Shown here: positions 7,801 through 15,940 of the stretch, one piece after another
How positions within the stretch are numbered: position 1 is the stretch's first letter
Layout of the letters: each line of letters starts with the position of its first letter
From: Pseudomonas coleopterorum
GTDB taxonomy: Bacteria; Pseudomonadota; Gammaproteobacteria; Pseudomonadales; Pseudomonadaceae
Assembly: GCF_900105555.1 (NCBI RefSeq)
Contig: NZ_FNTZ01000002.1
Span: 1-64,000, forward strand
DNA: 64,000 nt
Reading direction: 5' to 3'
Program-made: the position numbers and the translations under genes
Notes under the pieces: generated by a model
The model's database searches: none
Told to the model about the DNA's origin: nothing
What the model saw: the letters and a program-made list of their open reading frames with translations, nothing else

Positions 7801-9105
7801 CCGGCACCGTTTGATCCTGCTCCACCTGCTCCACCTGCTCCACCTGCTCCACCTGCAGCGCCTGTAATGAATGTTGCGGCAACAGGGGCGACAGCCCCGC
7901 TGAGCCCGAGCGCACCAGAGCAACAGGCGACACCGCAGCCTGTCAGTACGGCCTACGCTGCGCTGGATGCTCATGTCCCAGTTCAGTCTGCGCCCATACC
8001 GGCGCAGTCCGGGCCGTTGGATGACGCACCGCTGTTAGGTGCTGAACAGCCATCGCAAGAGCCTAAACCTGTTGCCCAGGAGCATCAGCGCACCGTTAGC
8101 GCCGGGATTGATCCAGCCATCCACCAGCTCTCTGCGTCTGCAGCCGAAGGTGTTACTGGCAAAGTCCTCAGCTGCGGCAACGCACCGTTTCGCTTCGATC
8201 CGAACAATAGCGAAAGCGTGCACGTCAAGCTGCGGACCAAAACGGGCATACAGACGTTCTGGGGCATGGAGTTGGCTGGATTGCTGCGTGAGACGCGCAT
8301 CGAGCCAGGTCGCATGGCGACCCTGCAGTATCTGGGCGAAATGCCTGTCACAGTGAGGGCTCCGGTCAAGGAAAATGGCGTGGTGGTGCGCTTCGAAGAA
8401 CGCAAGACTCACCGCAATCAGTGGTCAATGACACTGCTCAATGGTCCAACGGTGCGCACTGGCGATGATCAGGGCGTGAAGATGGTCGCTTATGACGCTG
8501 CCCGCTTTGCCATGATCCAGAACTCAATCGTCGCGCAGCTGAACGTGCCTATCGACGCACCGCCTCGGCCGGCAGAAGGCTTGTTCTGGATGACGCCCAA
8601 TGGGCAAGGCAGTGCAAAAGCAGGTGACCCGTTATCGGCGCCGCGTCCTCCGGTAGACAGCGAGAACGTGGGGAAACCGTTGATGAGCAGCTGGTCGCCC
8701 AACGGCCAGCTGGACATGGCGCTGTTTCGTGGCGATGGGCCGTACCTGCAGGGCGTGGTGCGACAAGGTGATAAGTACCAGCATGTGCTGGTGAGCCTGC
8801 CCGGTCATCCCGAAGCCCCGCCGATGGTCATCAACCAGATCACTGACCAGGGCCTGGTGCCGATCGGTGTCGGTAACGGCATCAACCGTTCCGGTGGCGA
8901 GCCGGTAGCGCGTGAGCATATCGCCTTCAAGCTTGAAGGCGATCCGGCGGTGCGTGTGGGCAAGCTGGATTTTCCGGCCGAGGTACCGCCGGCATTGCAC
9001 GACAGGCTTGGCTTCGACCAACGCTGGAAGGACACCAACACCCTCCCAAAGTCGTCACCGGCAGCGGCACCCACGGCGCAGCCCAGCGCGCCGCGCCAGT
9101 CTTGA
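4810..9105 (+). CDS. Sog-like DNA primase and polyvalent transfer protein
   Basis: 1431 residues. In order: an N-terminal region with a zincin-type HEILGHFG motif at 79-86; a DUF5710-like segment (about 205-275) beginning YPVWLAVQ; a TraC-primase-like region; a Toprim domain at about 470-560 (YAEGYATA, then DFDHAKAENKG); two near-identical 47-residue repeats at about 632-757; an LPD7-like segment at about 880-980; a proline-rich APP linker near 1006-1017; and a C-terminal domain at about 1105-1235 also seen near relaxases. R64 Sog primase is transferred with the T-strand and primes complementary-strand synthesis; that role is inferred here. The length exceeds classical Sog and suggests added functions. 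Confidence 0.82.
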   Translation: MALSIEQAKALVIEFCATYPVAAKIGFKIRETQEELYGPQATREAAGTILGSFHPGRQRALFATSGFRDEAHFRRVVRHEILGHFGINTFHPEEKRALLEAIVEARDQPGLRDTWAIVDRVYPGISELRKAEEVYAFSCEDIEPHVRTLASPGAQALQQACIDRRRPLTFEDLINLTTMVAEGLHDRTRSQQIFPESDSAQFKQDSPMKTSEYPVWLAVQPDDREKMRAAAGQLSNGRSAVGWDKEEKLWYARPGCDLNRIQEWLPDRSMRAGGGDPEAQFLDALTQAGLVIKGMPVMNGVRQRVPTIDDKGSKTSGVYCGYLDRKPAGWFINYHQAQSSKDVSNWVATGGEADPVARLHIRAAAKQSREDVLRERAALHAEKTLEAKTLYDQLPAADPSHPYLVRKGIPPTPEIRQTRNGALVVPFFSAQGTFKTLQYIPETGDKLLFKDAPKQGNYLVVGGTLEPGQPILYAEGYATARSLNLATDRPVVMTIDAGNMVVVAQILHQQFPDTSHVFLADFDHAKAENKGLIMATEAAELVGGRVLYPAFNESEIAQGFTDFNDLHQSRGLDAVRDQTAPLFMHPAEVTAVQEQPDLDLQANPDDMPSVDLQSEAAQIAAYDLQQAELERRGYLSNEQKQAEDLAANDPAKLADLRIQHDAQVVEWSNARAEAMANPLPEPVVPAAEQPVTETAPLDPRNDAGPADATNLHADSDRRGYLSNEQKQAEDLAVDDPAKLADLRTKHDAEVIEWSKARGEAMGNQRKRKPYADLPDPPEFVVKSVTSIPVDREPETPMESTLNQHDDPIEASPLAPSVKAGDPSAAEPEAPKAVAEDLVALMPRRPVIDKPPATEALVDFIDVGPRIGKDEPPLQPSQIDKDSLLTRITTEAQNDNSVMYKLDNEPAFVDRGSRLEMVPGAGQSDEKIVAALLTAARFYRGQIELTGSDAFKAKAIELIAQNQVNVSMKNPAQQLMLDQARKTLNLPVVKADAIHGDTPAPFDPAPPAPPAPPAPPAAPVMNVAATGATAPLSPSAPEQQATPQPVSTAYAALDAHVPVQSAPIPAQSGPLDDAPLLGAEQPSQEPKPVAQEHQRTVSAGIDPAIHQLSASAAEGVTGKVLSCGNAPFRFDPNNSESVHVKLRTKTGIQTFWGMELAGLLRETRIEPGRMATLQYLGEMPVTVRAPVKENGVVVRFEERKTHRNQWSMTLLNGPTVRTGDDQGVKMVAYDAARFAMIQNSIVAQLNVPIDAPPRPAEGLFWMTPNGQGSAKAGDPLSAPRPPVDSENVGKPLMSSWSPNGQLDMALFRGDGPYLQGVVRQGDKYQHVLVSLPGHPEAPPMVINQITDQGLVPIGVGNGINRSGGEPVAREHIAFKLEGDPAVRVGKLDFPAEVPPALHDRLGFDQRWKDTNTLPKSSPAAAPTAQPSAPRQS
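4919..5107 (+). CDS. Possible overlapping small gene inside the primase gene
   Basis: 62 residues in another frame within the first part of the primase gene. It begins with ATG 4919 behind AGGAGG at 4907-4912, one of the strongest ribosome sites in the window. The product is hydrophilic (MDHKPPEKPQEPSSVHFIQ) with a helical end rich in Lys and Glu. The enclosing frame carries the HEILGHFG motif just downstream, so the large gene is real here and this would be an overprinted gene. R64 sog uses an internal start, but in frame. Expression is not shown. Confidence 0.35.
   Translation: MDHKPPEKPQEPSSVHFIQDDNEPFSPLPDFATRHTLDELLGTKYLATLELIRSIQKKNERS
6703..7097 (+). repeat. Direct repeat inside the primase gene (two copies of about 140 bp, 255 bp apart)
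   Basis: The copies lie at about 6703-6842 and 6958-7097. Both encode RRGYLSNEQKQAEDLA followed by DDPAKLADLR-like and VIEWSKARGEAM-like stretches. Base differences are mostly third-position, so the duplication is old and under protein-level selection. The repeats form a charged helical linker after the Toprim domain. Confidence 0.88.
7819..7856 (+). repeat. Nine-base tandem repeat encoding Ala-Pro-Pro
   Basis: GCTCCACCT is repeated four times in tandem and encodes an APP-type linker in the primase-like protein. Nine-base units keep the frame, so slippage would only change linker length. Confidence 0.88.
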
Positions 9106-9129
9106 ACCGTTAATCACAAGAGATAAACC

Positions 9130-9474
9130 ATGATCAAGAAAAGCATGTGCTCGGCACTGCTGATGGTCTTGTGCTGCCTGCCGGTTATCAGCGACGCGGC
9201 CGTGTGTCGCTCGGGCGAAGCTGCCCAGGCAGGCAGCAAGGCGGGGTATGACCAGGCCCGCCAGGCCGACGAAGCTTGGGCCGAGCGCGAACGCATCATC
9301 TCCGAACGGCTGCAAAGCTGCCTGTCACGCATCCGAAAAACCCGCGTCATGCTGCCGTCATTTCCCAGCCTGCAGGACGTTCTAGATCAGGTGGCGGAGG
9401 AGATCTGCAAGGTGGTAGTGAAAGAAATCAACGATCAGCTGCCGACGAGTATCGATCCTTGGAAGAAACTATGA
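9130..9474 (+). CDS. traL: TraL-like exported protein
   Basis: 114 residues with a signal peptide (hydrophobic LLMVLCCLPVISDA). The mature part is helical with a few cysteines (VCRSGEA, QSCLSR, EEICKV). Position between the primase and TraM, size and export match R64 TraL, whose exact role is unclear. The name rests on gene order and general resemblance rather than on a diagnostic motif. Confidence 0.6.
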   Translation: MIKKSMCSALLMVLCCLPVISDAAVCRSGEAAQAGSKAGYDQARQADEAWAERERIISERLQSCLSRIRKTRVMLPSFPSLQDVLDQVAEEICKVVVKEINDQLPTSIDPWKKL

Positions 9475-9481
9475 GGGCACG

Positions 9482-10183
9482 ATGATGCAGACAACCAATG
9501 ACACCATGGTGGTGCCAGAGCAAAGCGCGCTACAGGCGACTACGGCTCATGAGCAGGCGTTCGTGCATGCCCAAAATGCCCAGCGGCAACGCGAGCTGGG
9601 GGTAGCGTTTGCGCATCGCTGCCTGACCGCGCTGATCTGGGTGGGCAGCGCACTGGTTCTGGCGATCGTCGTGATCGGCATGCTGGCCTGGCAAGTGGCT
9701 CATCCGCCGGTGAAGTACTTCACTACGGAAAACGGCCGCGTAGTGCCGATCAAGCCAAAAAACGAGCCAGCGTTCAGCGACAGTGACGTATCAGCTTTCG
9801 GCGCTGACACGATCCGTCGAAGCTTCACGCTGGACTTCATTCACTACCAGGACCAGATCAACAACGTCAAAGACGATTACGACGACGTGGGTTACTCGGG
9901 CTACTTCACTGCGCTGAACAGCTCCAACATCCTGGCTTCGGTCAAGGGTCAGCGGATGAACCTATCCGTGGACGTGGGTCCGGGTCGCATCCGGGCCAAG
10001 GGGCTGCAGGGTGATGTCTACGCCTGGGAATACCAGTACCCGGTGACGTTGAAGCTCGATGGCCAGGTAACCGGCAGTCCTGCGCAGCGTTTCATCTTTA
10101 CCCAGCGCATACAGCGCGCGGATGTCCAGGTAAAGAGCAAGGGCCTTGAGGTCGTACAGCTCATTACCAGCGGCGCCAATTAA
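9482..10183 (+). CDS. traM: TraM, DotI/IcmL-like inner-membrane protein
   Basis: 233 residues. A cytoplasmic N-terminus is followed by one transmembrane helix at about residues 52-75 (TALIWVGSALVLAIVVIGML). The periplasmic domain has the YFTTENGRV block and the FTLDFIHYQDQINNVKDDY stretch typical of DotI/IcmL/TraM. This VirB8-like domain scaffolds the inner-membrane complex of type IVB systems. A second ATG lies one codon downstream, so the start could be three bases later. Confidence 0.9.
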   Translation: MMQTTNDTMVVPEQSALQATTAHEQAFVHAQNAQRQRELGVAFAHRCLTALIWVGSALVLAIVVIGMLAWQVAHPPVKYFTTENGRVVPIKPKNEPAFSDSDVSAFGADTIRRSFTLDFIHYQDQINNVKDDYDDVGYSGYFTALNSSNILASVKGQRMNLSVDVGPGRIRAKGLQGDVYAWEYQYPVTLKLDGQVTGSPAQRFIFTQRIQRADVQVKSKGLEVVQLITSGAN

Positions 10184-10195
10184 GGAGTAGTGACC

Positions 10196-10408
10196 ATGAC
10201 CGTGGACGACGAAATCCGCGCCGCGTTGGAGTGTCCGGCCAGCAGCTATTGGCTGCGCGATGCCTTGAGGGCAGCGCTGAACCGCGACAGTGTGGACGCT
10301 GCCAACGACGCCGAGAAATTGCATGACCTGTTGTCGCGTCGCTGCGACTGGATATGGCGATCCTTGCCGGTGGCCATCGAAAGTGACGCTCATGAACCCG
10401 GCCTTTGA
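10196..10408 (+). CDS. Small protein of unknown function
   Basis: 70 residues from ATG 10196, with AAGGAG about eight bases upstream; a GTG at 10190 is too close to that site. The product is acidic and cytoplasmic, with RDALRAALNRDSVD and LHDLLSRRCDWIW blocks. It overlaps the following gene and follows traM by 12 bases, so it belongs to the transfer operon by position. No family recognised. Confidence 0.6.
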   Translation: MTVDDEIRAALECPASSYWLRDALRAALNRDSVDAANDAEKLHDLLSRRCDWIWRSLPVAIESDAHEPGL

Positions 10409-10958
10409 AGAGGCTCTGCAGGCCCGCTTGTTGTGGATGCAGGTGCGCAGCTGTGGCTCTCTAGGTCTTCACCACCTGGCGGGCCTGGCTGCGCATGAGG
10501 CGTATTGGCGGGTTGAGCGACTGGCTGTGAAGCAGGCGCATGGTGACCTCCCGTACGGAGCCAAATGTCCGCCATTGCTGATCGATGTGCCACGACTGGC
10601 GACGCTTTATGAACAGGCCTATCACGATGAAGCGCTGGTAGTGGAGGAGGAGCGGAAGGAGGCAGCGCAGCTGCAAAGACAACGTGACAAAGAGCGGCAT
10701 GCGAAGGCCTGTATCGAGCGCAACGACTGGGAAGCACTGGATCTGCCGACGCCTGAACATCTGTCGGCTGAGCTGTACGCAGGTAAAGGCGAGCGTATTG
10801 ATGGGCACTTCCTGCACTACGACTCCGACGACGGCATTGTCTGGGTGGACAATCCCTACGGCGTTGAAGGGTGTCTGGGTGAAGAACCCACCGTTGCGTT
10901 GTGTCGTCGGTTTCTTAGCCGGATTGCCAAAGGCGGCATGTACGGACCTGAACCGTAG
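10392..10958 (+). CDS. Protein of unknown function between traM and traN
   Basis: 188 residues from ATG 10392, overlapping the previous gene by 17 bases. A central coiled-coil-like Glu/Lys/Gln stretch (VVEEERKEAAQLQRQRDKER) is followed by a hydrophilic C-terminal part. There is no signal peptide or membrane segment. It is embedded in the transfer operon but has no obvious counterpart in the R64 order, so it may be a Pseudomonas-specific accessory. Confidence 0.6.
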   Translation: MNPAFEEALQARLLWMQVRSCGSLGLHHLAGLAAHEAYWRVERLAVKQAHGDLPYGAKCPPLLIDVPRLATLYEQAYHDEALVVEEERKEAAQLQRQRDKERHAKACIERNDWEALDLPTPEHLSAELYAGKGERIDGHFLHYDSDDGIVWVDNPYGVEGCLGEEPTVALCRRFLSRIAKGGMYGPEP

Positions 10959-11059
10959 CCGCTTGCCTCAGGCCTCTATCCGCTTTGCAGTCACTTCAAT
11001 GAAATGCCAAGCCGCGCAGGGTTGATTACTGCGTCGGCTCATCTTGCAAGGAAACCCCT

Positions 11060-12013
11060 ATGAAAATCTCAATGGCACTGGCCGTCTGGCTCGTGACGGG
11101 CAGTTATGCCTGGGCGGCAGAGCCGGATACAGCCCAAACCCCTGCCAGTGCGCCTTCCAACGAATGGCAATCCACTGCGGGCAAGGGCAAGGCCCCATCA
11201 GGCAATGATCCGCTGCCGCCGCCGCAATCGGAGTTGTACAACCGGGCGGTGGAAAGCGAAACGCCGCTGTCTCCGGGTGAGGTTCGGCAGTTGCTGGACA
11301 GAAAGAACGAGGTAGAACAGGCGATCAGCGCGCCGCAGATGGCTGTGGTGCCCAAGATCAGCGCGCTGACGGTCGACCTCGCACCAGGTGCGAGCCTGCC
11401 GTTGATCCGCACCGCTGTGAACTACCCCAGCTCAATCTCTTTCATCGACAGCACAGGCGCGCCCTGGAAACTGGGCGCACCGCCTATTACCGGCAACCCC
11501 AACGGCTTCACTTCCTACTGGTTGCCCAACAGTCCAGTGCTGGTGGTGTATGCCAACAAGCCGTACCAGAGCGGCAACGTGACCGTGTACCTGGAAGGAC
11601 TGGCCGTGCCGATCATTCTTACGGTCAGCAGTGGCGAATCCGATACGCCGGCCAAGACCTGGGCAGTGGATAGCCGTCTGGATCTGCGCATTCCCCGCCG
11701 TGGGCCTAACGCTGTGGCAAATGCGGCACCTGAAAGCCGTATCGGGCTGCACGACAGCACGCTGCAGGCGTTTCTTGACGGCATACCGCCCAAGGAGGCG
11801 CGTCGGTTGAAAACCAGCGGTGATGTGCCCGACACCACGGTCTGGCAAATGGGCGATGACCTGTACATCCGCTCGCGCGCAGACATTCGCGACGAGTTCG
11901 AGGCCACGCTTTCATCAGCCGATGGCACACACCTGTGGAAGCTGCCGGTGACGCCGTATGTGTCGTTTTCGGTGCTCGGACGTACCTCGGCCCTCACTGT
12001 GGCACTGGAGTAG
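11060..12013 (+). CDS. traN: TraN, DotH/IcmK-like core outer-membrane component
   Basis: 317 residues with a signal peptide (VWLVTGSYAWA). A Pro/Ser-rich mature N-terminus leads to the beta-rich domain with YPSSISFIDSTGAPWKLG, characteristic of DotH/IcmK/TraN. A second repeat-like block (GDDLYIRSRADIRDEFEATL) lies near the C-terminus. With TraH and TraI it would form the outer-membrane ring that surrounds the TraO channel. AAGGAAA precedes the ATG. The stop is two bases before traO. Confidence 0.9.
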   Translation: MKISMALAVWLVTGSYAWAAEPDTAQTPASAPSNEWQSTAGKGKAPSGNDPLPPPQSELYNRAVESETPLSPGEVRQLLDRKNEVEQAISAPQMAVVPKISALTVDLAPGASLPLIRTAVNYPSSISFIDSTGAPWKLGAPPITGNPNGFTSYWLPNSPVLVVYANKPYQSGNVTVYLEGLAVPIILTVSSGESDTPAKTWAVDSRLDLRIPRRGPNAVANAAPESRIGLHDSTLQAFLDGIPPKEARRLKTSGDVPDTTVWQMGDDLYIRSRADIRDEFEATLSSADGTHLWKLPVTPYVSFSVLGRTSALTVALE

Positions 12014-12015
12014 AT

Positions 12016-13386
12016 ATGGCAAGTGAACAGGATGCAGGACGGGTTCAAAAGGTAACTTGGGCGTCCATTTTGTTAGTGATAGGGGGCATCCTTGCCGCAG
12101 GCTATGCCTTGATATCCTGGCTGAATAAGCCGCCTGAGCAAGTCTCCCAGGTCAACCTGGATCGGGTTAGCGGTGCCGTTCCAGGCAAGATCAGTGAAAC
12201 CGCGGCTTATCGCGAGCAGCTGGATGAGTCGAACCGAAAAGGCGCAATGCAGGCCCAGGCGGAAAACAAGACGTACATTGCAAGCCTCCAGCTTGAGCAG
12301 CAGCCCATCGTGCCGGCGGCCACCAAAAAAACGCCGGACAACCCCACTGCCGGCAATGAGTCGCGTCAAGGTGAGCAGTCTGACAACGCCGGCGGCAATG
12401 GCAACGACAACAACCAGAATGATCGCCGCAATCAGGCACTGGACAAGTTCCTGGCCCGGCTCAACCCTCAAGGAATAGAGCCGCGCATCACGGGCCTACA
12501 AACAGCACGGGTGCTGGGCAGTGAAGGTTCCGGAGCTGGTCAGGGCGGCGCAGGTGCGGTTGATGGCAACTATCAACAGTGGAGCCAGAGTCTGGGCGGT
12601 GGCGTGCGCACGGTGTCCACCAACGGTGCTACATCTGGTTCAAGGTCAGGCTCGGCGCCGGTGGTGCCGATCGAGGTCATCCCGCCGTACTGGCGAGGGC
12701 CTGGCTACATCGACATCGGCGTGGACTCGGACAACAGCACGACGCCGGTGCTTGGCAAGATCGCCACGGGCACCTATGCAGGGGCCGTACTCAAGGCCTC
12801 CGACGGCGCCAAGCTGACCGGCGAAGGCGTGGTGATTCACTTCACTGAAATGGCCTACAAGGGCATCAACTACAACGTCGATGCCTACGCCCTGCAGGAA
12901 GACAGCCTGCTGGCCAACGTTGCCACCGATGTGAACCATCGCTACATGTCGCGCATCGTGCTGCCGGCCCTGCTGGGCGGTATCGGTGGCATTGGTGAGA
13001 TGTACTCGCAAGCCAATACTCAGCTGGTCAGCAACGGTTTCAACAGTCAGGTGGTGCGTCCCGGCCTGCCAGACGGTGCAGCCGTGATAGGCGCGATGGC
13101 CGGAGGTGCAGCAGGCCAGGCTGCGAAGGTACTGACTGAAGACGCCCAGCGCGTGCCGGCAACTCAAGTCACCGTCACAAAAGGCCAGGTAGTCGCGATT
13201 CAGTTCATGCGTGGGGTGTATTCAGGTGATGCCATCGCACCTGGTCAAGGTGGTGACACGGTGAAAGCCGCTGTGCCGGTACGTTCAGCTAGCCAATCAG
13301 TTCAGCAACCCCGAACCGATGATCAATGGAACGCGGCTGCACGTCAGCAAATCCAGGCCCAACAACAGCGACAGGAGCTTAATTGA
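12016..13386 (+). CDS. traO: TraO, DotG/IcmE-like VirB10-type channel protein
   Basis: 456 residues from ATG 12016; in-frame sequence further upstream overlaps traN and is not used. One transmembrane helix at about residues 16-35 is followed by an Asn/Gly/Gln-rich linker and a C-terminal TrbI/VirB10-like domain (TGTYAGAVLKASDGA, then DVNHRYMSRIVLPALLGG). DotG spans both membranes and links the rings. It lacks the long pentapeptide repeat array of Legionella DotG, as R64 TraO does. The stop overlaps the ATG of traP. Confidence 0.9.
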   Translation: MASEQDAGRVQKVTWASILLVIGGILAAGYALISWLNKPPEQVSQVNLDRVSGAVPGKISETAAYREQLDESNRKGAMQAQAENKTYIASLQLEQQPIVPAATKKTPDNPTAGNESRQGEQSDNAGGNGNDNNQNDRRNQALDKFLARLNPQGIEPRITGLQTARVLGSEGSGAGQGGAGAVDGNYQQWSQSLGGGVRTVSTNGATSGSRSGSAPVVPIEVIPPYWRGPGYIDIGVDSDNSTTPVLGKIATGTYAGAVLKASDGAKLTGEGVVIHFTEMAYKGINYNVDAYALQEDSLLANVATDVNHRYMSRIVLPALLGGIGGIGEMYSQANTQLVSNGFNSQVVRPGLPDGAAVIGAMAGGAAGQAAKVLTEDAQRVPATQVTVTKGQVVAIQFMRGVYSGDAIAPGQGGDTVKAAVPVRSASQSVQQPRTDDQWNAAARQQIQAQQQRQELN

Positions 13387-14111
13387 TGAGTGAATTCTCT
13401 CCCCAGGCGGCTCCCATACCGCCACCGGCGCACACACCGCCTGCCAACACCGATCAGCACTGGCTCAAGCGTCCGATCGTAGCGGGCCAGTCCATTCCGT
13501 GGCTGGCATTGTATGCCGTGGTATTCATGGTTGCCGGATGGTACTTCTTTGCGCCTGAATCTCAGTCGAGCCCCAACCAGTTGGCCTTCGGCAACCAGCA
13601 GTTGCAGTCAACTGCAGAGCCCAGCTCGATGAGCTTTGATAGCCCGACGCAATCCAGCGCGCCGTTACCAGCGTTTCAAGGTGCTGATCTTTCACAGATG
13701 CAGGATCAGGTCGCGGCCATGGTTGCAGGTGTGCGCACCTACAGCGAGGGCAACCGCGAGGCCATCACCAAGCTGACCGCTTCGTTAAAAACAGTCATCG
13801 AGAATCAAAACGTGCTGCAGCAGCAGATCCAGGAGCTGCAAGCCAAGCTTGCGCTGTCATCTGCTCCGGCCGCAGCGACGCAAGCAAGGCCTGTGGTCAG
13901 GGCTGTGGCTAGACAACCTGCCCGCACTACAACAGCCCCTGGACCGCTTGCGAGCATGCACTTGAGCGCAGTGCAGACCGGAATGGCCTGGGTGCTCTGG
14001 CAGGACAAGACCTGGGCGGTTCAGGTCGGGGATACCTTGGGGCCGGTCACGGTGACCGGCATTGACGCGCCGTCGCGTCAGGTGCACACCAGTGCCGGCA
14101 CCTTGCAGTGA
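13386..14111 (+). CDS. traP: TraP, DotF/IcmG-like inner-membrane protein
   Basis: 241 residues. A proline-rich cytoplasmic N-terminus precedes one transmembrane helix at about residues 37-55 (WLALYAVVFMVAGWYFF). A Ser/Gln-rich stretch and a predicted coiled coil (LTASLKTVIENQNVLQQQIQ) follow, then a small C-terminal domain containing WAVQVGDTLGPVTVTGID. This layout matches DotF/IcmG/TraP, which connects inner and outer parts of the machine. The start ATG overlaps the traO stop. Confidence 0.8.
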   Translation: MSEFSPQAAPIPPPAHTPPANTDQHWLKRPIVAGQSIPWLALYAVVFMVAGWYFFAPESQSSPNQLAFGNQQLQSTAEPSSMSFDSPTQSSAPLPAFQGADLSQMQDQVAAMVAGVRTYSEGNREAITKLTASLKTVIENQNVLQQQIQELQAKLALSSAPAAATQARPVVRAVARQPARTTTAPGPLASMHLSAVQTGMAWVLWQDKTWAVQVGDTLGPVTVTGIDAPSRQVHTSAGTLQ

Positions 14112-14119
14112 GGTAGGTC

Positions 14120-14659
14120 ATGTCTGGCTCCAAAGACGCTATTCAGATCCTGGTCAGCTTTGCCAATGGGCTGCTGGGTGCATTCGTCAACCTGATGTTC
14201 ACCCTTGGCGCTTTGTTCGCGGTGGTCGGTGCGGCTACTTACCTGGCTCACCAGGCCAACATGCGCAAGGCGCCAGGGCAAAACCAGAGCATGGGCAAAA
14301 CCATCGCCATGCTGCTGATTTGCGGTGGTCTGGCTGGACTGGATCAGGTCATCGGCGCAGGCGCTCGGCAGCTTGGCTGGCAGGGAGCTTCGTTCGACGC
14401 CATCAGCTATGTGGACGTGGGTACCTTCGGCGTGGCAGCCAATGCGGCTAACGCGGTGTTGACCCTGGTACGCATGCTGGGTGTGATGTTTGCCCTGCAG
14501 GGCGTCATGAGCTGGAAACGATCCCTCAAGGACGGCCATACCGGACTGTCTGCCGGGGAGGATGTCTCCAAAGGCACGCTCAAATTCATCATCGGCGTGC
14601 TGTGTGTCTGTAACCCCTACTTGCTTGATGCAGCGCAGAAGTCTCTAGGCCTGCTCTGA
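14120..14659 (+). CDS. traQ: TraQ, IcmC/DotE-like polytopic membrane protein
   Basis: 179 residues with about four hydrophobic helices: near 10-42, 58-75, 97-125 and 152-170. Small hydrophobic inner-membrane proteins of this pattern (TraQ, IcmC/DotE) lie between traP and traR in R64. The role in transfer is essential in R64 but biochemically undefined. The call is by topology and order. Confidence 0.7.
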   Translation: MSGSKDAIQILVSFANGLLGAFVNLMFTLGALFAVVGAATYLAHQANMRKAPGQNQSMGKTIAMLLICGGLAGLDQVIGAGARQLGWQGASFDAISYVDVGTFGVAANAANAVLTLVRMLGVMFALQGVMSWKRSLKDGHTGLSAGEDVSKGTLKFIIGVLCVCNPYLLDAAQKSLGLL

Positions 14660-14774
14660 TCAGGCTGCATCCTTTGCGCTGACGCGCTCCTCTGCTGTAC
14701 CGCTTTTTGCTCCACCCGCTTCATTCGCTCCATCACTCGCTACTCAATCACTCAATCGAAACAAGGAACTGAAC

Positions 14775-15164
14775 ATGTCCCGTCACATGCTGCTGTCTGT
14801 CTGCGTGCGCGTAACTCTGCTCAAAGACAAGCTGACCCAACACTTCGCCAAGGGCCTGGTCGCCGTCGCTGCGGCCTCTCCCGTCCTTTCTCATGCCGAT
14901 GGCAGTGACATTGCCGGCATGGTGACCAGCACTGCCACCGGCGGTACCACCATCACTAAAGGCGCTCTGAGCCTGGCCCAGATGGTCGGAGTGATCTTCG
15001 TCATCGGCGCCTTGATCGCCGCGAAGAACAAAAACGACAACCCACAAATCAAGGTCTCGCACATTGCCGGCGCCCTGATTTTCGGCGTCTGCCTGATCGC
15101 GGTACCGGAAATCATCAAACGCTCGCAAAGCCAGGTCGGCTTGACGCCCATCAACGTGGGCTGA
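14775..15164 (+). CDS. traR: TraR, IcmD/DotP-like membrane protein
   Basis: 129 residues. After a signal-like region ending near LSHA-DGSDIAG come two hydrophobic helices (SLAQMVGVIFVIGALIAA and IAGALIFGVCLIAVPEII) joined by a short Lys/Asn loop. This pilin-like or holin-like two-helix plan is typical of IcmD/DotP/TraR. AAGGAACTGAAC lies just upstream of the ATG. It is separated from traQ by about 115 bases with no gene. Confidence 0.72.
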   Translation: MSRHMLLSVCVRVTLLKDKLTQHFAKGLVAVAAASPVLSHADGSDIAGMVTSTATGGTTITKGALSLAQMVGVIFVIGALIAAKNKNDNPQIKVSHIAGALIFGVCLIAVPEIIKRSQSQVGLTPINVG

Positions 15165-15217
15165 TCAAAAGCAGCCGTGCGGTGGCTCTGCCGCCGCTCG
15201 GCATTGAGGATACGGAT

Positions 15218-15940
15218 ATGCAAAGTGACGCCATCGTCATGCACGACGAAGAGAAAGGTCAGGGAAATGCTGCAGGGGTCGGGCGGCACTCTGGACCAGA
15301 AAGCGGAGCCCAGCTGTTGAGCGAACCTCTGGTAGACATTGATCTGCTGACCGGATTGCCACCGTCGACGCCTCTTGAGCTGGATATCAGCGGCGATACT
15401 GACCTGCCGGTACCGATAGCTGCATCAGGCGATCACTGTGATTGCTGTGCACTGACTACAAACAAATTGTGGCAGGGAGCCAGGGCGGGCCTGGAAGAGG
15501 CTCACGCCGTCTGCACCCTGTGTTATTTGACCGGCCATCTGGATAGTCCTACTGCGGCTCATGGTCGCCTGGCCTATCTGCCGGGTCTGGACACCACAGA
15601 TGCCCTGCACCTGCAGCGCCGTGCCCTACTGGCCATCCTGGGCGGCGATGAAGCCCAGCAAGCTCATGGACAGAGGGTATGGACGTGGATGGACAACCAT
15701 TCGCGCGAGGTCGAGGCCGCCTGGGGCACCGCGCGGGCTGGTGAGTTTGCTCAGGCCATGAAGCGCCTTCCGCCCTACAAGCGCAGCCAGCTACAAGCCC
15801 GACTCTCAGGCTGCGTACTTATGCTGCCCGCTGACATGTTCGATGACCTGAACCTATTGCTGCCCTCGGGCAATACCGTGCAAGCGGCTTTGTCTTCACA
15901 GCATTGGGACGCCTATATCCGGAGTGATCTGTATGTCTAA
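15218..15940 (+). CDS. traT: TraT, IcmJ/DotN-like zinc-binding coupling-complex protein
   Basis: 240 residues from ATG 15218, which has GAGGA well spaced; a GTG at 15182 lacks a ribosome site. A Cys cluster at residues 74, 76 and 77 and a C99-x2-C102 pair form a likely zinc site, as in IcmJ/DotN, which binds the DotL coupling protein. The region between DotP- and DotO-like genes is where R64 carries traT. The N-terminal 70 residues are disordered and acidic. The 3' end overlaps traU by eight bases. Confidence 0.65.
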   Translation: MQSDAIVMHDEEKGQGNAAGVGRHSGPESGAQLLSEPLVDIDLLTGLPPSTPLELDISGDTDLPVPIAASGDHCDCCALTTNKLWQGARAGLEEAHAVCTLCYLTGHLDSPTAAHGRLAYLPGLDTTDALHLQRRALLAILGGDEAQQAHGQRVWTWMDNHSREVEAAWGTARAGEFAQAMKRLPPYKRSQLQARLSGCVLMLPADMFDDLNLLLPSGNTVQAALSSQHWDAYIRSDLYV

